A stretch of DNA of 64,000 bases. It comes from JBCAXA01 sp038749025 (GTDB lineage: Bacteria; Pseudomonadota; Gammaproteobacteria; Steroidobacterales; Woeseiaceae). The notes under the pieces are model-generated. The model saw only the letters and a program-made list of their open reading frames with translations, was not told where the DNA came from and did no database searches. Of the stretch, positions 1 through 9,113 are shown one piece after another. Position 1 is the first letter of the stretch. Each line of letters starts with the position of its first letter. The translations under genes were made by a program, and so were the position numbers. The stretch lies in the NCBI GenBank assembly GCA_038749025.1, contig JBCDIL010000007.1:62001-126000 (forward strand), given 5' to 3'.

Positions 1-3000
1 AGGCGGCAATTGCATTTCGTCGCCGACGACGATCATTTGTTGTGACCGACTGACAGTCGGTATCGCGTCTTCAAGCGGTATTTGGCTGGCCTCATCGAAG
101 ATAACAACGTCGAACAGTTTTTCATTGAGCGGCAAGGCATCGGCAACACTCAGCGGGCTCATCAACCAAACCGGTCGAAGATCGCGGAGAACAGGGCCAG
201 AGTCCGCCGCAAATAACTCGCGTACCGACCGGTAGGCCCGCGTTTTTTCGAATTCGCGCTCCAGTAATTTGCGACCCCGCGTGTAGGCACGGCGCCAGTC
301 CTTTTCCTCTTGGGTCGTCTTGGTCATCGGCGAATTGGCCCGAACGAGGTGTTCATGCAAAACACGCGCGCAGACATCCAAAGCAAGTTCGCTATTCAGT
401 TCGCGGCCCTGTGATGCCAGTTCGCTGAGCTTGTCTATCATGCCTCGCAATTTAGCGGCGTCGAAGCGAACCATGCCGCGGGTTCGCCGAAGTCGCCGAT
501 GGATTGTCTCGTCAAGAACCGCCAGCTCTAGCGCATCGAACGGTAAGTCGACGCGACGTAGCGCTCTCGCGGCAACCGGATCGAGCTCACCAAGCACCCG
601 GAGCTCATCAGCGTATTCATCGCACTGATCCGCCTTGTTGGCTAAGCGCTGCAACGTGTCGCTGAGGACCAGCGCTGTTGACTCATCGTAGTCACAAAGC
701 AAATTACTGATTTCATCGTTCGCGCGGCGCAGCGACCCGCCTAGTCGTACGATTTTCAGTAGGGTCTTCGCCGCATCGGGCGCTTCGCTTGCATAGCGAA
801 TAATATCTCGGTGCAGCATTGGTAGGTCGGCGCCGGAGTGCCAAACCGCCGTTAACAACCGGCGAACGGGGTCGAGTTCTTCAAGGTCAAGTTCGCCGGC
901 GATTTTGTCGCAGACCCCATGCACGGCCGCTTGCGCTTGCTGGCGTGCCGTGAGCAAGGTCAACGCGGTGTAAACCGATGGGGTAGAACCGCTGTAGTTG
1001 TCACGAACCAGTCGCTTCGCCTGTCGCCAGGCACTACTAAAGACGGCGAATAGACTGCCCTCTTTCGCTTTGGCGACGGCCGTGAGTTCCGCGACATTAT
1101 CGACGGTCTCAATCAGGTCCCAGCCCGTTGCTCGAACCGTCGCTTCCGACAATAAGTCTTCCTTACTTTCCAGCTTAGTGAACAGTTTTTGCAGGCGAGC
1201 CGTGCCAGGGCTATCGACATCGAGGACATCAAGGCGGTCAGCCTCGGCGAGTGCCGCGAGCTGGCGGCTGAAGTCGGCAACGCTCTTTAATTCCGCCCAC
1301 TCGAGGTCCTGGCGGCCTACGGTTTGCTCGATAACATCGAGCGCAGGTTGTGCATCGGCGAGGTTTGCTAAAGAACGATTCGCCGCCTCTTCAATGAAGC
1401 TGATGTAGTCAGAACGCTCACTGATATCCGCTCGCAAGTACCGTACCGGTGAGCGCGCAAGGATACCGTCATAGCCGTTGCGGCCCAAGACGTCTCGAAG
1501 CGGCGCAGTACGCTCGCGCACCGTGGCGAACCGCTCCCAGTCCGGCAGTGCAAGGCTCGCCCGCCGATCGAGCGAGGATCGCTGGGCGCCGCCTTCAATC
1601 CACCGACCGATCACTTGGCGCAGCGGAACCGTACCGTCCGCATCGTGTTCGACCATGGCAGCGGAGAAGGTCTCCAGCGCTTTTATCTGAGCGTTGAGCG
1701 CCTTTAACCAATCCTGTCGGCGCTCGTCGAGGTTATCGCTAGGCGCCGCAGCTACCGCCTGCTCATAGCGCTGTTTAAGCGCCATGATGAACGGCTTCTT
1801 ATCTTCGCGTACATCATGTATCAGACAGCACGCGTCCTCTAAGCCAACTTGCTGAAGGCGATGATAAACAACATCCAGCGCGACGCGCTTCTCACAGACA
1901 AATAACACCGACTTACCCCGTGCCACGTAGTCAACGATCAGGTTGGTAATCGTCTGCGACTTACCCGTTCCTGGTGGACCTTGAATGACGTAGCTGTCTT
2001 GATCACGGGCACGCAACACGGCATCGCGCTGACTCGGATCGGCAGGTAGCACGTTGTAGCGTTCGGCCAATGGCGGTAACGCAAGCGGTCCGAACAGCGG
2101 CCGGGTCGCCTCGCTAAAGAGCCTTTCGAAGTTCACCGCCTCGGCGGTCTCTGCATTGAGTAGCTCGGTGTAGTCTCGAACTAACGTCATCTTGCGGTAG
2201 CTAAAGTTGGCCAACGTGACGGCACAAAGATCGACTTGCCACTGCCGCGGCCCTTTCTTGTCACCCTTGTCGAGGCTGAAAAAATCTCGTTCGATCGAGG
2301 TTGACGCAGCAGCGACCATCCGCTCGATAACCCTTGGCTTGCCCTCGTCTTCGACGTACTCGCGGTTTGGCGCGTTCGCCGGGCGAATATCGCGCGCGAA
2401 TATTTGCGGCCCCAACGGCTCGAATCGTTGTCCCGTGTAGCTGTACGAGATGCCGGAGTAACTCTTAAGGCCACGTCCAGTTGCACGAATCCGCCGGCGG
2501 TATCGATCCAGACGCCGCGTGACTCGACTCTTGATCAACTGAATACGCGGTGTCTTTACGAGCTCCAGGTCTACGCTACTATCGGACCGGGCCAATTGCT
2601 GCTGCAAGGCGTCGGCCAACGCTTCTATCGCGCCGAAATTGCCGGCATCGATCTTCTCCGGTAAGCGCAAGCCGTACAGTTCGTTGAGGTAATGGCGAAG
2701 GGCTGGATTAATCTCAGCATCCTCAACAGCCACACTGAGTTCAAAATGATCGCGGACCCCTTTTTTCTTAACGATTGCGGCTGGAACCAGGATCAACGGT
2801 GAATGGATACGCTCCTGCGGCGCATCCTTGAGGTTGTGCCAACGCAAAAAGGCTGTCACGAGCCGCAATTGCGAAAACCCATATTCGCGTTCATCTCGTT
2901 TGGCCTGCAGGCGAATCTGATCTAAAGACGGCGCAAGAAATGGGTAGTCTTCAAAGCGCAGCCAGCGGCTGAGCCGAATCGGTTTGTCGGACTGCAGTAA

Positions 3001-3909
3001 CTGGCATAGCTCGCTGTTTGTGAACAGCAGCTGCTGCATCCGGATCGACTCAACGTCTAGAACATGCGGCACCGATGCCTCGGTGAGATTGGCCGTTCCG
3101 CCAGTCTCACGAAAGTACAACAGGCGATTACGTCGACTCACCTCGAACAAGCGGTTGCGCAGCCGCGCCAGCAACACAGCTCGCCGCGATTGCTGACCGT
3201 CGGTCGGCAGCTCGAAGTCAATGTCCTCATCTAGCTCTTGGTACCGGTATTGAATCAATACCTCCGCGACCGTCGTCAAATCCTGCGGTCTTCGCGAGCG
3301 CTCTAGTTCGGTCATGCGTTCGATCAGCTGCCCGATAACCGGGGACACACGAGCATTGAGTAAACAGAGGTTGTCGCGAGCCGCAACGAACTGTGCCAGT
3401 TCGTCAGGCTCGGTCAGGTCCAATCCGGTCATCACACTGCCCATGACAAGACCCAAGACAAACGTATCGGTCAGTGCATCGTGATGCTCAAAGCACTGCT
3501 CCCACGCGATGTAGTCTGGGAAATAGGCCTTGCGTGGTTCGCTGCCCCGTTCGGCGACCCGCTGATCGACGAGCGTCCTGCTCGCATTGTCTTCAACGCT
3601 GATCTCACGAGTGATCTCAAAACCGTCGCGCCGTTGCGACGTCTTATGCTGACGAATAGCTCGGAGATTAGAAGCCGGTTCGCGTGCATCGGCGTTGGCG
3701 TACCAAAGATGGCCGAGGGACACACGAAGCGCGTCGATACCATTGAGCGGCGCTAATAGGTTTTGCTCGTGCGTCGCGATGACCTGTTCAAGCAGCGGCG
3801 CCATCAAACCGACGATATCGTCACTACCGACATCCCCGAGTTCCCGGAGCTCTGCTAGGTACTCAAGGAAGCTCTTGCCCATGTCATCGTTGTCACGACG
3901 CTCAGTCAT
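1..3909 (-). CDS. DUF4011-type superfamily 1 helicase, 3' end beyond window
   Basis: A single open frame of 1303 codons runs from an ATG at 3909 to the left edge, so the C-terminus is missing. Walker A (GPPGTGKSQT) is at about residues 644-653, Walker B (FDEAS) at 1271-1275, and a helicase motif III (GDEMQLPP) lies at the window edge. Between them is about 600 residues of mostly helical insert, typical of the large DNA2/NAM7-like proteins annotated with DUF4011. The N-terminal 500 or so residues hold no motif I recognise. A GGGGAG sequence sits about 10 bases before the ATG, and the start overlaps the stop of the upstream peptidase gene by 8 bases, so the two are co-translated. Family members are ATP-driven nucleic-acid translocases, often with a C-terminal nuclease that cannot be checked here. 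A role in genome defence is inference only. Confidence 0.85.
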   Translation of the reverse strand, partial: MTERRDNDDMGKSFLEYLAELRELGDVGSDDIVGLMAPLLEQVIATHEQNLLAPLNGIDALRVSLGHLWYANADAREPASNLRAIRQHKTSQRRDGFEITREISVEDNASRTLVDQRVAERGSEPRKAYFPDYIAWEQCFEHHDALTDTFVLGLVMGSVMTGLDLTEPDELAQFVAARDNLCLLNARVSPVIGQLIERMTELERSRRPQDLTTVAEVLIQYRYQELDEDIDFELPTDGQQSRRAVLLARLRNRLFEVSRRNRLLYFRETGGTANLTEASVPHVLDVESIRMQQLLFTNSELCQLLQSDKPIRLSRWLRFEDYPFLAPSLDQIRLQAKRDEREYGFSQLRLVTAFLRWHNLKDAPQERIHSPLILVPAAIVKKKGVRDHFELSVAVEDAEINPALRHYLNELYGLRLPEKIDAGNFGAIEALADALQQQLARSDSSVDLELVKTPRIQLIKSRVTRRLDRYRRRIRATGRGLKSYSGISYSYTGQRFEPLGPQIFARDIRPANAPNREYVEDEGKPRVIERMVAAASTSIERDFFSLDKGDKKGPRQWQVDLCAVTLANFSYRKMTLVRDYTELLNAETAEAVNFERLFSEATRPLFGPLALPPLAERYNVLPADPSQRDAVLRARDQDSYVIQGPPGTGKSQTITNLIVDYVARGKSVLFVCEKRVALDVVYHRLQQVGLEDACCLIHDVREDKKPFIMALKQRYEQAVAAAPSDNLDERRQDWLKALNAQIKALETFSAAMVEHDADGTVPLRQVIGRWIEGGAQRSSLDRRASLALPDWERFATVRERTAPLRDVLGRNGYDGILARSPVRYLRADISERSDYISFIEEAANRSLANLADAQPALDVIEQTVGRQDLEWAELKSVADFSRQLAALAEADRLDVLDVDSPGTARLQKLFTKLESKEDLLSEATVRATGWDLIETVDNVAELTAVAKAKEGSLFAVFSSAWRQAKRLVRDNYSGSTPSVYTALTLLTARQQAQAAVHGVCDKIAGELDLEELDPVRRLLTAVWHSGADLPMLHRDIIRYASEAPDAAKTLLKIVRLGGSLRRANDEISNLLCDYDESTALVLSDTLQRLANKADQCDEYADELRVLGELDPVAARALRRVDLPFDALELAVLDETIHRRLRRTRGMVRFDAAKLRGMIDKLSELASQGRELNSELALDVCARVLHEHLVRANSPMTKTTQEEKDWRRAYTRGRKLLEREFEKTRAYRSVRELFAADSGPVLRDLRPVWLMSPLSVADALPLNEKLFDVVIFDEASQIPLEDAIPTVSRSQQMIVVGDEMQLPP

Positions 3910-5086
3910 GGTCAGCGTTCTCCCCAGTCATTCGCTGGGCATCCTGTAGCGCCTTGTCCGTGTCAGCTTTACGAAGCTTTAGCTCTTTGCGCACTGTGCT
4001 CTCGACTGGCTTGTAAACTCCAAGTTCGGTAGCAAACAGCAGAACAGGTCCAAGTAGCGGATAGCTATCATCGCGGTCTGCGGTAACAAGGTCGAGCAAT
4101 AGGTAAGCGAGGTAGGTTTGGGTTAACTCGCTCGTATTCTTTATCTGAGCACACAACTCAAAGGCGGTGCTTTCGGCGTCTGTCCACGTGAAACTCGGAA
4201 AATATTGGCGGGCCAAAACGCGATGTTCATCGGTCTGAAAGCGCTCATCTGTGCCGAGGACTTGGAAAATTTGATACGTCAGTGCCGCCAACTCACGCTG
4301 GTCAAACACATCCAATCGACGCGTATCGAGCTTGCCGCGTACGAGTTTCGTGTAGTCGCTTGGGTCAGCTACGCCGCTCTGCAGCGCCTTCACCCGAAGG
4401 TAGACCTCTGGGTGGGAGCTGCCCTCTGATCCGCCACCCTCTTTACTCAGAATCTCTTCGGCCTGCGCGAGGTAGTCGAGCACTGCAACCGACTTCAAGC
4501 CGGTGCTGACCTTAATTAGGCATGACATTACGGTTTCGGCGCTGCCACAGGCGAACGCAGCCCCCGAATCGGCGTACAACTCGGTTTGCAACTGATAGCG
4601 GCGCGCCGTTTCGACGTAGGCCTCGTGACAATCCGGTTGTGCTGCACACCAAGCCAATAGCCGTGAAGCGGCGAAGTATTCGCCGTGCTTGTCGGTGTAG
4701 AGCTTGTGGTGGGCAAACTCGTGCCCGAACAATGAACGCAATTCGTTGGGCGCCAGAAGCTCTTCGATCGCGCCACTTAAAACGACACAAAGTTCATCAG
4801 CGAAAAAATACAGTGCGGCATTTGGCTCTGCCCCTGCAACTTGCGCTTGGTAGAGCGTTATCGGGCAATCGATTTCCAGTCTATCTGCCGCTTCCTCAGC
4901 GAGCCGATAAAGATCTGCATGGTGATCCGCGCTCATTCGGTAACACGACTTTAGCAATTCAAGTTTGGTGTGCTCCGAGTCAGCACTTGAGAAATTATCG
5001 GACACAAACCACTGCCATAAGCCCGATTCATGCTGTTTAAGGTGCGCGCAGACGTTGTCGTGATACGGAAGGGGCGATAGCTGCAT
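3902..5086 (-). CDS. M48-like zinc metallopeptidase, helicase partner
   Basis: The 394-residue product carries HEFAH at about residues 122-126 and a downstream ELYAD in which the glutamate (about 169) would be the third zinc ligand. This is the gluzincin layout of family M48. No signal peptide or convincing membrane helix is present, unlike HtpX or Ste24, so it looks cytoplasmic. The C-terminal 200 residues are helical and acidic with no known domain. The ATG at 5086 is preferred because the upstream 41 codons are low in sense, but an ATG at 5209 is also in frame and neither has a strong ribosome binding site. The gene overlaps the helicase gene by 8 bases. Its substrate is unknown. The pairing suggests that it processes or is controlled by the helicase. 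Confidence 0.75.
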   Translation of the reverse strand: MQLSPLPYHDNVCAHLKQHESGLWQWFVSDNFSSADSEHTKLELLKSCYRMSADHHADLYRLAEEAADRLEIDCPITLYQAQVAGAEPNAALYFFADELCVVLSGAIEELLAPNELRSLFGHEFAHHKLYTDKHGEYFAASRLLAWCAAQPDCHEAYVETARRYQLQTELYADSGAAFACGSAETVMSCLIKVSTGLKSVAVLDYLAQAEEILSKEGGGSEGSSHPEVYLRVKALQSGVADPSDYTKLVRGKLDTRRLDVFDQRELAALTYQIFQVLGTDERFQTDEHRVLARQYFPSFTWTDAESTAFELCAQIKNTSELTQTYLAYLLLDLVTADRDDSYPLLGPVLLFATELGVYKPVESTVRKELKLRKADTDKALQDAQRMTGENADHD

Positions 5087-5266
5087 TGAGTAACGAGTCT
5101 GGCGGTTGTCGGTAACGCGAAGGCTTGATGCTACGCAACCGGCCCACGACTGCAAGGTTGCTCGTGACCCATGACGTGCTATATCCGGACCGGAACAAAG
5201 CAGCTGCATCTCGGTAACCGAATCACGCGCAGCAAGACGCGCATGTTCCGTAATAGCCTATGCCAC

Positions 5267-5323
5267 TTGTGTACCTAACAGTTTTAGGTATAATACATAG
5301 AAGTTTTATGTACAGACGGTACC
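5267..5323 (+). promoter_or_regulatory. PadR promoter with two nested dyads
   Basis: A perfect TATAAT (5289-5294) lies 16 bases after TTGTGT (5267-5272). Two inverted repeats cover it: TACCTAA/TTAGGTA at 5272-5278 and 5284-5290, and TACATA/TATGTA at 5294-5299 and 5307-5312. The palindrome GGTACC follows at 5318-5323, just before the start codon at 5325. PadR proteins commonly repress their own promoters by binding such dyads, so autoregulation is likely. Confidence 0.75.
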
Positions 5324-5324
5324 T

Positions 5325-5675
5325 ATGACCTCGCCTATCGATATTCCAAAAGATCTGATGGCGGCATCCGCGACACCGCTTATCTTGGCCATCCTCGCCA
5401 AGGGCGATAGCTACGGCTACGCGATCATTCGGGACATCGCGGTAATTTCAGACGGCGCATTGCAATGGGAGGACGGCATGCTCTACCCCATCTTGCATCG
5501 GCTGGAAAAGCGTAAACTCATCGAGTCGTACGCCGGACAGGCACCGAATGGACGCAAGCGCAAGTACTACCGATTGCAACGTATCGGTCGGCGAGAATTA
5601 ACGACTCAGAGGCAATTGTGGGAACGCCTTCATAACTTAATCAAAACGCTTGGCGCGGATGTCGCTCATGCGTAA
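5325..5675 (+). CDS. PadR-family transcriptional regulator
   Basis: The 116-residue protein has the PadR winged-helix pattern: LILAILAKGDSYGYAII for the first helices, EDGMLYPILHRLE for the recognition helix, then a basic wing (NGRKRKYYRL) and a short C-terminal helix for dimerisation. This is the usual size for the short PadR subfamily, which controls efflux or membrane-stress genes in response to small molecules. It lies directly behind a strong promoter covered by inverted repeats and just before a small membrane-protein gene, an arrangement often seen for PadR plus permease-prefix proteins. The ligand is unknown. Confidence 0.9.
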   Translation: MTSPIDIPKDLMAASATPLILAILAKGDSYGYAIIRDIAVISDGALQWEDGMLYPILHRLEKRKLIESYAGQAPNGRKRKYYRLQRIGRRELTTQRQLWERLHNLIKTLGADVAHA

Positions 5676-5688
5676 CAGGGGTGCATCG

Positions 5689-6165
5689 ATGTTTGAACTT
5701 GACCGAGCCGTCCGTGACTACGCCCACGAAATAGCCGGCCATTGCGCAGCATCCGTCAATGTCGCCGAACTCAAAGACCATCTCTATTGCTTGATAGAAC
5801 GCTACCAGGAAACGGGATTGGACGAACAGAGCGCATTTGCAGCCGCTGTATCAAGCCTGGGCGAACGCGGCGACCTTCGAGCGGCCTACGAAGCGGACCT
5901 GTCTTGGCCGCAGCGCCTTCTCCGGTGGGACCAGCGATGGCAACGTCGCCTCATCGGTCGTTTCAGCACACGCCAACTGACAACGATCGTAGTGCTGTAT
6001 TCTTTGTTATGCGCCGGGCTGATCTTGGCCCGCCCCACTTGGCTGACGTGGGTCTTTCTAGTTTGGGCGCTTCCCACCGTTACGTTGTGTTCCGACGCAC
6101 GAATTCAGCGCGCTGAATACGACTTTCTAAGACGCCTGTTCCGGCGCAATCCGAACGCCCGCTAG
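5689..6165 (+). CDS. Small membrane protein with permease-prefix-like domain
   Basis: The 158-residue product starts with a helical domain (ELDRAVRDYAHEI, then AELKDHLYCLIERYQETG and an ALxxxSLGERGDLRAAY-like segment). It resembles the 'permease prefix' or DUF1700-like cytoplasmic domains encoded beside PadR regulators. Two short hydrophobic segments follow at roughly residues 105-145. The ATG at 5689 is chosen because AGGGG lies 7 bases upstream (5677-5681). An earlier ATG at 5668 would overlap the padR stop. Co-transcription with padR is very likely, and the protein is probably the regulator's target. Its function is unknown. Confidence 0.7.
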   Translation: MFELDRAVRDYAHEIAGHCAASVNVAELKDHLYCLIERYQETGLDEQSAFAAAVSSLGERGDLRAAYEADLSWPQRLLRWDQRWQRRLIGRFSTRQLTTIVVLYSLLCAGLILARPTWLTWVFLVWALPTVTLCSDARIQRAEYDFLRRLFRRNPNAR

Positions 6166-6284
6166 CAGCAGCTGATTACAAACGCTGCGCCCGCTTCGTT
6201 GACACGCCAATCCGCGTCGCGGTTACGATCTACAAGCGAACCCCTGGTACGCTAAGCGTCTCGCGATCGTAAAGGGACTGCCCA

Positions 6285-6845
6285 ATGAGACACAGTTTAC
6301 CGTTGGTAGTGTTTGTCACTTTGTTGTCTGTCTTCGATAACCTGGCAGCGGAAACGAAGGCGGTCGAAAGACTCGCGCCGGTGCACCGTCACTCGATTCT
6401 CGTGTCTGACCTTGACCGTTCGCTAACACTGTATCGCGACATTCTTGGCATGACGCTGTCACGCGTTTCCGATACCTCATCGGATTCTTACTCGTATGTC
6501 TTCTTCAATATTGAACCCGGCGCAATGAAGCGGTTTGCCTACCTAAACGGAGAAGGTGGCCAGCGCGACGTGTTGGGTCTCGCCGAAGTACCGGGCTTTT
6601 CGCGCAATGACCCAGACGGTCTTCGGGCAGTGGCGTGGGTGCAAACGGTGGAGGATGTGGAAGGCGCTTTAAGCGAAGCCGCCAATCTAGGATTACAAGT
6701 GATCCCACCCATTGAGTTTATGAGTAGAGAGGCAGGCAAGCCTGGCCTTGAAGGCGGAATTATCGATTTCGATGGTCATTTGATCCTCATCTACGGACTA
6801 ACCCGCGCCTCAATAGGTTTGCCACCGGTAAACCCTAAGCCGTAG
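6285..6845 (+). CDS. Secreted VOC (glyoxalase/dioxygenase fold) protein
   Basis: The 186-residue product has an N-terminal signal peptide (hydrophobic residues 5-22, cleavage near AAE) followed by one vicinal-oxygen-chelate module. That module has the typical HRHSILVSDLDRSLTLYRDILGM opening in two parts and a closing segment with a glutamate and FDGHLILIYG. VOC proteins bind a divalent metal and act as lyases, dioxygenases or resistance proteins. A single module usually dimerises. Export is uncommon for the fold. AAAGGGA lies about 9 bases upstream of the ATG. The substrate cannot be told from sequence. Confidence 0.8.
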   Translation: MRHSLPLVVFVTLLSVFDNLAAETKAVERLAPVHRHSILVSDLDRSLTLYRDILGMTLSRVSDTSSDSYSYVFFNIEPGAMKRFAYLNGEGGQRDVLGLAEVPGFSRNDPDGLRAVAWVQTVEDVEGALSEAANLGLQVIPPIEFMSREAGKPGLEGGIIDFDGHLILIYGLTRASIGLPPVNPKP

Positions 6846-7061
6846 GCGACCCACTTGGATTCGCGTAGCAAGCCATCAACAAACAGTTACACGTCGAGCA
6901 AAGACTGAGCGTCCGCCCGGCATTGAGTAGCAATGCCAAGTCGAGACGTCCTGGAGTTGATGCCTGCTCGTCGGTAGTGAGGCGGAAACCAGCGGGCTAG
7001 TAAGCCCGCCAATGACCCTTAGCTGGCGGTCGTGGTTCTCGCCGGCTCGCCATGTTCGAAT

Positions 7062-7256
7062 ATGAAGTACGTCCTTTATCAGTCAGAAAGTGATAGCTCT
7101 TTTTCATTCTTCCTTGAGGGAGATGACCGAAGCATAGGCGCTTTGGCGGCTGATGCGCGATTGATCTGGTCTGTTGAGGCTGCTTCGTGGGAAGAGGCAT
7201 GCGAACTCAAGCATGAGTTTCTCGGCTGGGAACCGTACAAACCAATGGATGAATGA
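7062..7256 (+). CDS. Small conserved-looking protein ending GWEPYKPMDE
   Basis: A 64-residue product with a strand-rich first half and a WSVEAASWEEACELKHEFLGWEPYKPM ending (written here in two parts: WSVEAASWEEACELKH and EFLGWEPYKPM). The tryptophan-rich C-terminus recalls short hypothetical proteins found widely in bacteria, but I cannot name the family. The ATG at 7062 is preferred over an in-frame upstream ATG at 7032. Neither has a clear Shine-Dalgarno sequence. It lies just outside the left end of the IS110 element. An overlapping ATGA at 7253 opens a 17-codon frame that stops at the element boundary. Confidence 0.5.
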   Translation: MKYVLYQSESDSSFSFFLEGDDRSIGALAADARLIWSVEAASWEEACELKHEFLGWEPYKPMDE

Positions 7257-7306
7257 ACGACAGCTCCTCTAATCGGGCCCACAAGTCAATTCCTCAAGTT
7301 TTGTAG

Positions 7307-8655
7307 ACTGTAGTGGTCGCGTTCTGGCGCGGGTCACGCTCCTCTACGCAGTCGGCACTGGGTGCAACCAGCCGCTGCAAGCATAGGTCAGACGGTGCGG
7401 GGAGCCAGACTTTTGGACGTGCTTTCGAGCACAGCAGTCATCTTCGGCTTCATCCGGACCACGTCCGCGTCAGGACGCTTCTTCTGGAGTCGGGGGCAGC
7501 GGTTATTTCATGACCTTGCTGCCTCCGTACTCCATCGGAACTGGGTGTCATCGATCCACATACGGTGGAGTATCACGGCCAGCTTTCTGGCGACGGCAAT
7601 CACAGCCCGTCGATGACCGCGGGACTTGGCGAGCTTCATTCCCCAAGCCTTGAGCGGCGACCATTGGCTGGATCGGGTCATCATGGCGTTAGCGGCGACG
7701 TACAGTGTTGATCGAACACCGGAGTCCCCGCACTTGGAGATATGTCCCTCGAGGTCCAGCTCCCCGGACTGGAAGCGCCTGGGCGTGAGGCCGAAGTGCG
7801 CTGCGACGGTGCGTGAGCGCTTGAAGCGTGTCGGGTCGTCGACCGCCGACTTGAACGTCAACGCCGTGACGAAGCCAACACCGGGCGCGCTCATCAGGCG
7901 CTTACAGATCGGATCGTCGTGGGCGGTATGCCGTGTTCGGTTGTCCAGCTCACGGAACGTCTTGTAGAGCATCAGCCGGGCATCGAGTACGGGCAGCAGG
8001 TACGCCCGAAGCGCATCATCTGCCTCGATCAGTGGACGAACCCTGGCGTCGAACGAGCCGTGCCCGAGCGTCGGCGGCAGCTTGATGCCGAATACCTTGA
8101 ACAGGCCACGGATCTCATTCTCCAGGTCAACGCACTTGTCGAGCACGGCCTTGCGGCTGGCGAGCAGTGCACGGATGTGATGGCTGTCCATGCTCTTGAT
8201 ATGTACGGGCCGATACCAGCCCGAGCGCAACAGCTGCGCGATACCCCGAGCATCATTCTTGTCAGTCTTGTTGCGCATCGCAGAGAGTGCGTTCTTGACC
8301 TGCCGCGCTTCCATGCAGATCACGTTGTACCCAGCAAACTGGAGACCGTAGGTCAGGTACTGTGTCAGCGTGCCCGCCTCGAGACCCACCTGTGTAATAC
8401 CGACGCCGACATCATCCAGAAACGCGATCAGATCTGGCGCGTCGGATCCTGTCTTGCCTTCCGCAACAATCTTGCCGTCAGCATCGATTACGCAGATGTG
8501 GATAGAGCGCAGCGATACATCCAGTCCAGCGTAGTAAGTCATGGCAGTCTCCCGGTTGATGTATTCTCACATCGTACTGGGTACCAAGCTCTTCAGAGCT
8601 CGCCCGATTACATATGCTTCTGGCCGAATACAGACGAAGACTCGACGCACTGTAG
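7307..8655 (-). mobile_element. IS110-family insertion sequence, about 1.35 kb
   Basis: The transposase gene is flanked by two non-coding ends: about 200 bases after its stop and about 110 bases before its start. The heptamer ACTGTAG occurs at both proposed edges (7307-7313 and 8649-8655). Just inside, AGTGGTCGCG (7312-7321) faces a related sequence on the opposite strand (8641-8651), which may be a subterminal inverted repeat. IS110 elements lack long terminal repeats, so the exact ends are uncertain. In this family one non-coding end encodes the bridge RNA that guides recombination. Confidence 0.55.
7508..8542 (-). CDS. IS110-family DEDD transposase
   Basis: The 344-residue protein opens with YYAGLDVSLRSIHICVID, placing the first catalytic aspartate at residue 8. 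E55 (GLEAG) and the aspartates in NKTDKNDARG (94 and 97) complete a RuvC-like DEDD site. The C-terminal Transposase_20 domain is marked by SAPGVGFVTALTF and LTPRRFQSG, where IS110 recombinases carry a catalytic serine. Length and motif order are normal and there is no frameshift, so the element may be active. The protein acts with a bridge RNA encoded in the element to recombine donor and target DNA. Confidence 0.95.
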   Translation of the reverse strand: MTYYAGLDVSLRSIHICVIDADGKIVAEGKTGSDAPDLIAFLDDVGVGITQVGLEAGTLTQYLTYGLQFAGYNVICMEARQVKNALSAMRNKTDKNDARGIAQLLRSGWYRPVHIKSMDSHHIRALLASRKAVLDKCVDLENEIRGLFKVFGIKLPPTLGHGSFDARVRPLIEADDALRAYLLPVLDARLMLYKTFRELDNRTRHTAHDDPICKRLMSAPGVGFVTALTFKSAVDDPTRFKRSRTVAAHFGLTPRRFQSGELDLEGHISKCGDSGVRSTLYVAANAMMTRSSQWSPLKAWGMKLAKSRGHRRAVIAVARKLAVILHRMWIDDTQFRWSTEAARS

Positions 8656-8723
8656 AGGTTGTGAACGCATTACCTCACCGTTGCAGATACAAACCTGTAT
8701 GAACGAAGTGGAGCGTATCTCCC

Positions 8724-9113
8724 TTGTCGATAAATGAAACCGTTTCCATAGCTTTTGGAGCGATCCTCAATGGTAGGGCTATCTCCGATGAGCAGATAAG
8801 AAGCACTCAAAATCCGATGGAGCTGCGCGAGCCGGAATCGTTGCTTCGCGTTGTGCCTTGCTATATCCAGTACTGCATTGATTATCCTCAAGACGATTCC
8901 CTTGTCGCCTATTGCACGATTAACGCGATTGCGGAATATGGACGATGCAAAGATCCTTCCGATTCTTATCTGAATTTCAAGTTCCTTTGTAACGAACAAC
9001 AACGCCTTGCCGTAGCAGAGTTCCTCGTTTGGGCCAATGGCCCACCGCACTTCGAAGATGAAACTCAAATAAGAAGAGCCGTTCGGAACTGGCGAAAAAC
9101 ACACGGTGTATGA
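8724..9113 (+). CDS. Hypothetical 129-residue protein, TTG start
   Basis: The product is soluble and helical, with a central segment (ESLLRVVPCYIQYCIDYPQDDS) and a C-terminal NEQQRLAVAEFLVWA helix. This resembles small uncharacterised proteins of the DUF6714 type, but the match is by eye and weak. The first in-frame ATG lies 31 codons inside the gene. A TTG at 8724 with GGAG 10 bases upstream is therefore the best start. The stop overlaps the next gene's ATG by 4 bases. It lies immediately beyond the right end of the IS110 element and may be accessory DNA. Confidence 0.55.
   Translation: MSINETVSIAFGAILNGRAISDEQIRSTQNPMELREPESLLRVVPCYIQYCIDYPQDDSLVAYCTINAIAEYGRCKDPSDSYLNFKFLCNEQQRLAVAEFLVWANGPPHFEDETQIRRAVRNWRKTHGV

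Noticed and set aside
320..3756. Several open frames on the plus strand opposite the helicase gene
   Set aside because: They are serine/arginine-rich shadows of a continuous minus-strand frame with clear helicase motifs.
7919..8737. A 272-codon plus-strand frame across the transposase gene
   Set aside because: It is the antisense of the IS110 transposase and has no domain.
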